This document shows positions 60,441 through 64,000 of a DNA stretch of 64,000 bases, piece after piece. Both the position numbers and the translations under genes were made by a program. Every line of letters starts with the position of its first letter. The stretch's first letter is position 1. The stretch comes from Methyloversatilis discipulorum. Its GTDB lineage: Bacteria; Pseudomonadota; Gammaproteobacteria; Burkholderiales; Rhodocyclaceae. The notes beneath the pieces were generated by a model. It was not told the origin of the DNA. It did not search any database and was given only the letters and a program-made list of their open reading frames with translations. The stretch spans positions 1,922,001-1,986,000 of the forward strand of contig NZ_AZUP01000001.1 in the NCBI RefSeq assembly GCF_000527135.1. Direction: 5' to 3'.

Positions 60441-60484
60441 ACTAAGTTTAGTCGTATACTTGCGCGCAATCACTAAATCTAGTG
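60441..60484 (+). promoter_or_regulatory. Twin palindromes upstream of ftsZ
   Basis: ACTAAGTTTAGT (60441-60452) and ACTAAATCTAGT (60472-60483, extended to CACTAAATCTAGTG) share 10 of 12 bases, are each near-palindromic, and start exactly 31 bp apart. TATACT at 60455-60460 between them may be a -10 element. They lie in the 150-bp ftsA-ftsZ gap and look like a paired operator. Confidence 0.45.
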
Positions 60485-60553
60485 GTGGCGCGCGTTTTGT
60501 AGCCTTAAGGGTCTTCGGGCTCAGAGGCGTTCGTGGAAAACAGGAGGGCGGAT

Positions 60554-61717
60554 ATGTTCGAGATTCTCGACAAGGAACCGGTGGGTGCAGTGATCAAGGT
60601 GATCGGCGTCGGTGGAGCCGGCGGCAACGCGGTTGATCACATGATCCGTGAAGGTGTGAACGGCGTCGAATTCATCGCCGCCAACACCGACGGCATGGCA
60701 CTCACCCGCAACCTCGCCCCGGTCAAGATCCAGCTCGGCAAGAACGGCCGCGGCGCCGGCGCCAAGCCGGAAGTGGGCCGCACCGCCGCCGAGGAATATC
60801 GCGAACACATCGCCGATCAGCTGCGCGGTGCCGAGATGGTGTTCATCACCGCCGGCATGGGCGGCGGCACTGGCACCGGCGCCGCCCCCATCGTCGCTGA
60901 AGTGGCGAAGGAGATGGGCATCCTGACCGTCGCCGTCGTCACCAAGCCCTTCGACTACGAAAACCGGATGCGCGCCGCTGAATCCGGCATCGACGAACTC
61001 GCCCGCCACGTCGACTCCCTCATCGTCGTGCTGAACGAGAAGCTGATGGAAGTCCTCGGTGAGGACGCCAGCCTGGAAGACGGTTTCAAGGCTGCCGACA
61101 ACGTGCTGCGCAACGCCGTCGGCGGCATCGCCGAAATCATCAACATCCCGGGTCTGGTGAACGTCGACTTCCAGGACGTGCGCACGGTGATGGGTGAAAT
61201 GGGCCGCGCGATGATGGGCTCGGCCGAAGCCGCCGGCATGGACCGCGCACGCATCGCTGCCGAACAGGCCGTCGCCAGCCCGCTGCTCGAAGGTGTCGAG
61301 CTGTCGGGCGCCCGCGGCGTGCTGGTCAACATCACCGCCAGCCGCTCGCTGAAGATGAAGGAAGTGAAGGACGCGATGGAAACGGTGCGTGCCTTCGCCG
61401 CCGAAGGCGCCCACGTCATCTTCGGCACGGTGTTCGACGATTCGATGGAAGACCGCCTGCGCGTGACCGTGGTTGCCACCGGCCTCGGCGCTCCGCGCGC
61501 GATGAGCAGCAAGCCGCCGATGACCATCATCCGCACCGGCACCGACGACGTCGCCATGCCGGCCGCCGCGATGGGCACCGACTACTCGCACCTCGACATC
61601 CCGGCCGTGATGCGCGGCCGTGGCGGTCGCACCGCATCGAGCGCGGTCGAAGCCATGCGCGCCAACGGCGTCGAAACGCTGGATATTCCGGCCTTCCTGC
61701 GCAAGCAGGCCGACTGA
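60554..61717 (+). CDS. ftsZ: Cell division protein FtsZ
   Basis: A 387-residue tubulin-like GTPase that forms the division ring. The GTP signature [10 protein letters not shown] is in the segment [16 protein letters not shown]. The N-terminal [15 protein letters not shown] and the T7 loop with [11 protein letters not shown] are intact. A disordered linker leads to the conserved C-terminal peptide [12 protein letters not shown] that binds FtsA and ZipA-type partners. A perfect AGGAGG seven bases before ATG 60554 fixes the start against an upstream GTG. Confidence 0.98.
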   Translation: MFEILDKEPVGAVIKVIGVGGAGGNAVDHMIREGVNGVEFIAANTDGMALTRNLAPVKIQLGKNGRGAGAKPEVGRTAAEEYREHIADQLRGAEMVFITAGMGGGTGTGAAPIVAEVAKEMGILTVAVVTKPFDYENRMRAAESGIDELARHVDSLIVVLNEKLMEVLGEDASLEDGFKAADNVLRNAVGGIAEIINIPGLVNVDFQDVRTVMGEMGRAMMGSAEAAGMDRARIAAEQAVASPLLEGVELSGARGVLVNITASRSLKMKEVKDAMETVRAFAAEGAHVIFGTVFDDSMEDRLRVTVVATGLGAPRAMSSKPPMTIIRTGTDDVAMPAAAMGTDYSHLDIPAVMRGRGGRTASSAVEAMRANGVETLDIPAFLRKQAD

Positions 61718-61734
61718 TACCGGCTTTGCTGCAC

Positions 61735-61780
61735 CCGTCCGGCCGCCCGGCCGGACGGATACGCCCTGTTACAGGGGCGT
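61735..61780 (+). terminator. Hairpins between ftsZ and lpxC
   Basis: A perfect 11-bp stem (CCGTCCGGCCG with CGGCCGGACGG, 61735-61758) is followed by a second stem ACGCCC/GGGCGT (61761-61780). No T-run follows, so it may reduce rather than stop transcription into lpxC. Confidence 0.4.
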
Positions 61781-61832
61781 GACGCGGAGGTGAGGTAAAC
61801 TTGAACTTTCGCTTTCAGCCGTACTGCCTGCG

Positions 61833-62777
61833 ATGATCCGGCAACGTACCCTCCGTTCGATCGTCCGCGCCACCGGCGTCGGACTGCACTCCGGCCTCAA
61901 GGTCAATCTCGAACTGCGCCCCGCCCCGGCGGATACCGGCGTCGTGTTCCGTCGCGTCGACCTCGATCCGCCGGTCGAACTGCGAGCCGACCCGCACGCG
62001 GTCGGTGACACGCGTCTGGCCTCCTGCATCGGCCGCGAAGGCGCCACGATCTCGACGGTCGAGCACCTGATGTCGGCGCTTGCCGGCCTTGGCATCGACA
62101 ATGTTTTCGTCGATGTCGACGCACCCGAACTGCCCATCATGGACGGCTCGGCTTCCACCTTCGTCTATCTGATCCAGCAGGCCGGCATCGTCGAGCAGGC
62201 AGCGGCGAAGAAGTTCGTCCGCGTGCTGCAGACCGTCGAGGTGAAGGACGGCGACAAGTGGGCGCGACTCGACCCGTACGAAGGTTTCAGCCTCGAATTC
62301 TCGATCGAATTCCGCCACCCGGCGATCGAACGCACCGGCACGCAGGTCAAGGTCGATTTCGCCCACCAGTCCTATATCGACGACGTCGCCCGGGCGCGCA
62401 CCTTCGGCTTCATGCACGAAGTCGAATACCTGCGACAGAACGGTCTCGCCCAAGGCGGCAGCCTGGAAAACGCGATCGTGATGGACGAGTACCGCGTGCT
62501 CAACAGCGACGGCCTGCGTTACGCCGACGAATTCGTGAAGCACAAGGTGCTGGACGCCATCGGCGACCTGTACATCCTCGGTCACCCGCTGCTTGCCGCC
62601 TTCAGCGCACACAAGTCCGGCCACGCGCTGAACAACGCGCTGCTGCATGCGCTGCTGGCGCAGGAGGGTGCATGGGAGTGGGCGAGCTTCGACCAGCCGG
62701 CACAGACGCCGCCCGCGGTGTCGAACCAGTACCGTCCGCTGGTCGACGACGCCGGCTCGGCGCCCGCCTTCGCCTGA
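61833..62777 (+). CDS. lpxC: UDP-3-O-acyl-GlcNAc deacetylase LpxC
   Basis: A 314-residue zinc enzyme, the committed step of lipid A synthesis. The start [21 protein letters not shown] is typical. Zinc His residues lie in [17 protein letters not shown] and [32 protein letters not shown] and [18 protein letters not shown] follow. Length fits the usual 305-315. lpxC after ftsZ is the standard end of the cluster. Confidence 0.98.
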   Translation: MIRQRTLRSIVRATGVGLHSGLKVNLELRPAPADTGVVFRRVDLDPPVELRADPHAVGDTRLASCIGREGATISTVEHLMSALAGLGIDNVFVDVDAPELPIMDGSASTFVYLIQQAGIVEQAAAKKFVRVLQTVEVKDGDKWARLDPYEGFSLEFSIEFRHPAIERTGTQVKVDFAHQSYIDDVARARTFGFMHEVEYLRQNGLAQGGSLENAIVMDEYRVLNSDGLRYADEFVKHKVLDAIGDLYILGHPLLAAFSAHKSGHALNNALLHALLAQEGAWEWASFDQPAQTPPAVSNQYRPLVDDAGSAPAFA

Positions 62778-62784
62778 GCAACAC

Positions 62785-62967
62785 GTGCTCATACTGCGCC
62801 TGATCGGCATCCTGCTGATCATCACCGTCGGCGCATCGTTTCTCGGCTATGTGCTGACGCGTGACCCGCGCTACCTTAATTTCGCCTGGACGCTGCTCCG
62901 CTACGCGGTCATTGCGACGCTGGGCATCCTCGCGCTGTTCCTGCTGGAACGTGTGATCATCCTTTAG
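62785..62967 (+). CDS. Small two-helix membrane protein
   Basis: A 60-residue protein with two membrane helices (about 4-22 and 36-56) and a short loop DPRYLNFAWTL between them. It starts at GTG 62785, seven bases after lpxC, and its stop overlaps the opposite-strand DciA-like gene by 11 bases. I do not recognise it beyond a hypothetical membrane protein that often follows lpxC in this group, from memory. Function unknown. Confidence 0.6.
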   Translation: MLILRLIGILLIITVGASFLGYVLTRDPRYLNFAWTLLRYAVIATLGILALFLLERVIIL

Positions 62968-63397
62968 CTTTGGCGCGCGCGACCAGCAGCTCCAGCGCAC
63001 TGCGCAGCGGGCTCGACGGGTCGAGCGCCGCAGCCCCGGAAAGCAGCTCGCGACGCGCCGATTCGCTGACCGGCCGGGGCGAAACCGGGGCAGTAATCCG
63101 AGGCGGATCAAATGCTTGCACCTTCACCCTGACTTCGGTAACCTCGCCGCAACTTTCCTGCAGTGCCAGCCTTGCGCTGGGCAGCAACTGCTTCAGCCGG
63201 TGGGCAACAGCGCCAGAAGACGCGCTGACCACCACGACACCCTGCTTCACGTTCAGCACCCGACTGACCTGCGTCAGTTCGGTTGGCAGGAATTTTTCGT
63301 AGGCTCTCTGCACGCGGGCGATCTGTCTGACGTGCGACGCCAGATTTGCCAGCGAGTCCTGTGCATTGAGATGGTCGTGCAGGCGACGGGCAGACAT
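62957..63397 (-). CDS. DciA-like (DUF721) helicase-loader protein
   Basis: A 146-residue protein. Its middle part QRAYEKFLPTELTQVSRVLN, VVVVSASSGAVAHRLKQL and PSARLAL match the DUF721/DciA fold, which assists loading of the replicative helicase in many bacteria. The C-terminal part is Pro/Ser-rich and probably disordered. Assignment is by eye; the short DciA forms vary. The start ATG 63397 is only 21 bp from the divergent M23 gene start. Confidence 0.75.
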   Translation of the reverse strand: MSARRLHDHLNAQDSLANLASHVRQIARVQRAYEKFLPTELTQVSRVLNVKQGVVVVSASSGAVAHRLKQLLPSARLALQESCGEVTEVRVKVQAFDPPRITAPVSPRPVSESARRELLSGAAALDPSSPLRSALELLVARAKAKG

Positions 63398-63418
63398 AAG
63401 AAGACTTAGGGAGCGGAT

Positions 63419-64000
63419 GTGCAGATTATTCTGGTTTCCGACCGCCTGACAACCGCCAAGGCCATCACCATCCGGCCGTGGCACCTCGCAGGCGCACTGT
63501 TCGCCTTCACGGTACTCGTTTTCATGCTCGCCTCGGCGTTCTCGTTCATCACGCTGAAGCACGCCAGCGAGTGGCGACTGCCGGTGATCGACGAACTGAT
63601 TACCGCGGCGCGCAACGAGGAAATCCAGCGCAGCGAACAGTTCGTGCGCGAGAACCTGAACACGATGGCGGTCAAGCTCGGCCAGATGCAGGCGCAGCTG
63701 ATACAGCTCGACACGCTGGGCACCCGCCTGGCCAAGCTCGCGGGCGTCAAGGCGCCCGAACCGGTCGTCAACAGCGCGCCCCCCGGTCGCGGCGGTCCGC
63801 TGATCAACGAGAACACGCTTTCTGCCGACGAACTGGAAGCGCAGATGAAGCAGTTCTCGGATCTGCTCGCGCAGCAGGACGACTACCTCGGCGTGATCGA
63901 ATCGGAACTGCTGCTCGATCAGGCCACCCTGTCGCTGGTGCCCTCCACGCTGCCGGTCAACGGCGGCACCTGGAACGCCTCCGGTTTCGGCTGGCGCATC
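63419..64000 (+). CDS. M23-family peptidase, N-terminal part (runs off the window)
   Basis: An open frame of 194 codons without a stop before the window end, so it was easy to miss. It begins at GTG 63419 (VQIILVSDRLTTAKAITIRP), with GGGAGCGG upstream. One membrane helix follows (WHLAGALFAFTVLVFMLASA, about 22-41), then a long periplasmic coiled coil (residues 60-125). The visible end SGFGWRI is the usual opening of the M23 LytM domain (GWRxDP). It would be a cell-wall metalloendopeptidase or an amidase activator; the zinc residues lie outside the window. In many betaproteobacteria this gene precedes secA. Confidence 0.8.
   Translation, partial: MQIILVSDRLTTAKAITIRPWHLAGALFAFTVLVFMLASAFSFITLKHASEWRLPVIDELITAARNEEIQRSEQFVRENLNTMAVKLGQMQAQLIQLDTLGTRLAKLAGVKAPEPVVNSAPPGRGGPLINENTLSADELEAQMKQFSDLLAQQDDYLGVIESELLLDQATLSLVPSTLPVNGGTWNASGFGWRI

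Overview
The window is a 64 kb piece of a GC-rich (mostly about 65-68 %) betaproteobacterial chromosome. Gene content and order (rnpB next to the mraZ-lpxC division cluster, queA-tgt-yajC-secDF, ribF-ileS-lspA-fkpB-ispH, panC-panD) fit Betaproteobacteria, and the overall mix suggests a Rhodocyclales-like organism such as Methyloversatilis. That last step is inference from gene order, not a measured relationship.

Layout. 1-6.0 kb: end of panC, panD, a LysR regulator, then a probable iron operon (two small membrane proteins, a PepSY protein, a TonB-dependent siderophore receptor) behind a candidate Fur box. 6.0-9.6 kb: pepN (reverse) and an unrecognised gene. 9.7-11.4 kb: a lower-GC two-gene insert beside tRNA-Thr, encoding a HipA-type kinase lobe and a separate HipA-N-lobe/HIRAN protein. 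11.5-17.8 kb (reverse): tRNA-Thr, an Irr-like Fur-family regulator, ispH, fkpB, lspA, ileS, ribF, tRNA-Leu. 17.9-23.4 kb (forward): queA, tgt, yajC, secD, secF. 23.5-32.5 kb: mixed metabolic and housekeeping genes (a DUF2322-like gene, purB, a glutathione transferase, mnmA, a Nudix hydrolase, ilvE, a small zinc protein, a SnoaL-like protein, a YheT-like hydrolase, an FAD dehydrogenase).

32.5-39.2 kb holds a compact accessory module in two divergent operons. In reverse: DUF350, SPFH/SHOCT, a double zinc-ribbon DUF4178 protein, a 47-residue membrane microprotein and SpeD (AdoMet decarboxylase). Forward: a membrane-embedded spermidine-synthase-like protein and a Tat/lipobox flavoprotein. SpeD would supply the aminopropyl donor, the membrane enzyme would use it, and SPFH, DUF350 and DUF4178 point to a membrane-stress setting. 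39.2-44.2 kb: a PAS-PAS-GAF histidine kinase with a degenerate ATP-binding domain, divergent from a GGDEF-EAL protein.

44.2-64 kb: rnpB, then the complete mra/dcw cluster (mraZ, rsmH, ftsL, ftsI, murE, murF, mraY, murD, ftsW, murG, murC, ddlB, ftsQ, ftsA, ftsZ) and lpxC, nearly all with overlapping stop and start codons. A well-formed promoter precedes mraZ, with four TGG boxes spaced exactly 11 bp starting at its -10 element. Two related palindromes lie upstream of ftsZ. The window ends with a small membrane protein, a DciA-like gene and the start of an M23 peptidase gene cut off by the window edge.

The two regions most likely to hold undescribed biology are the split HipA/HIRAN pair and the polyamine/SPFH module.
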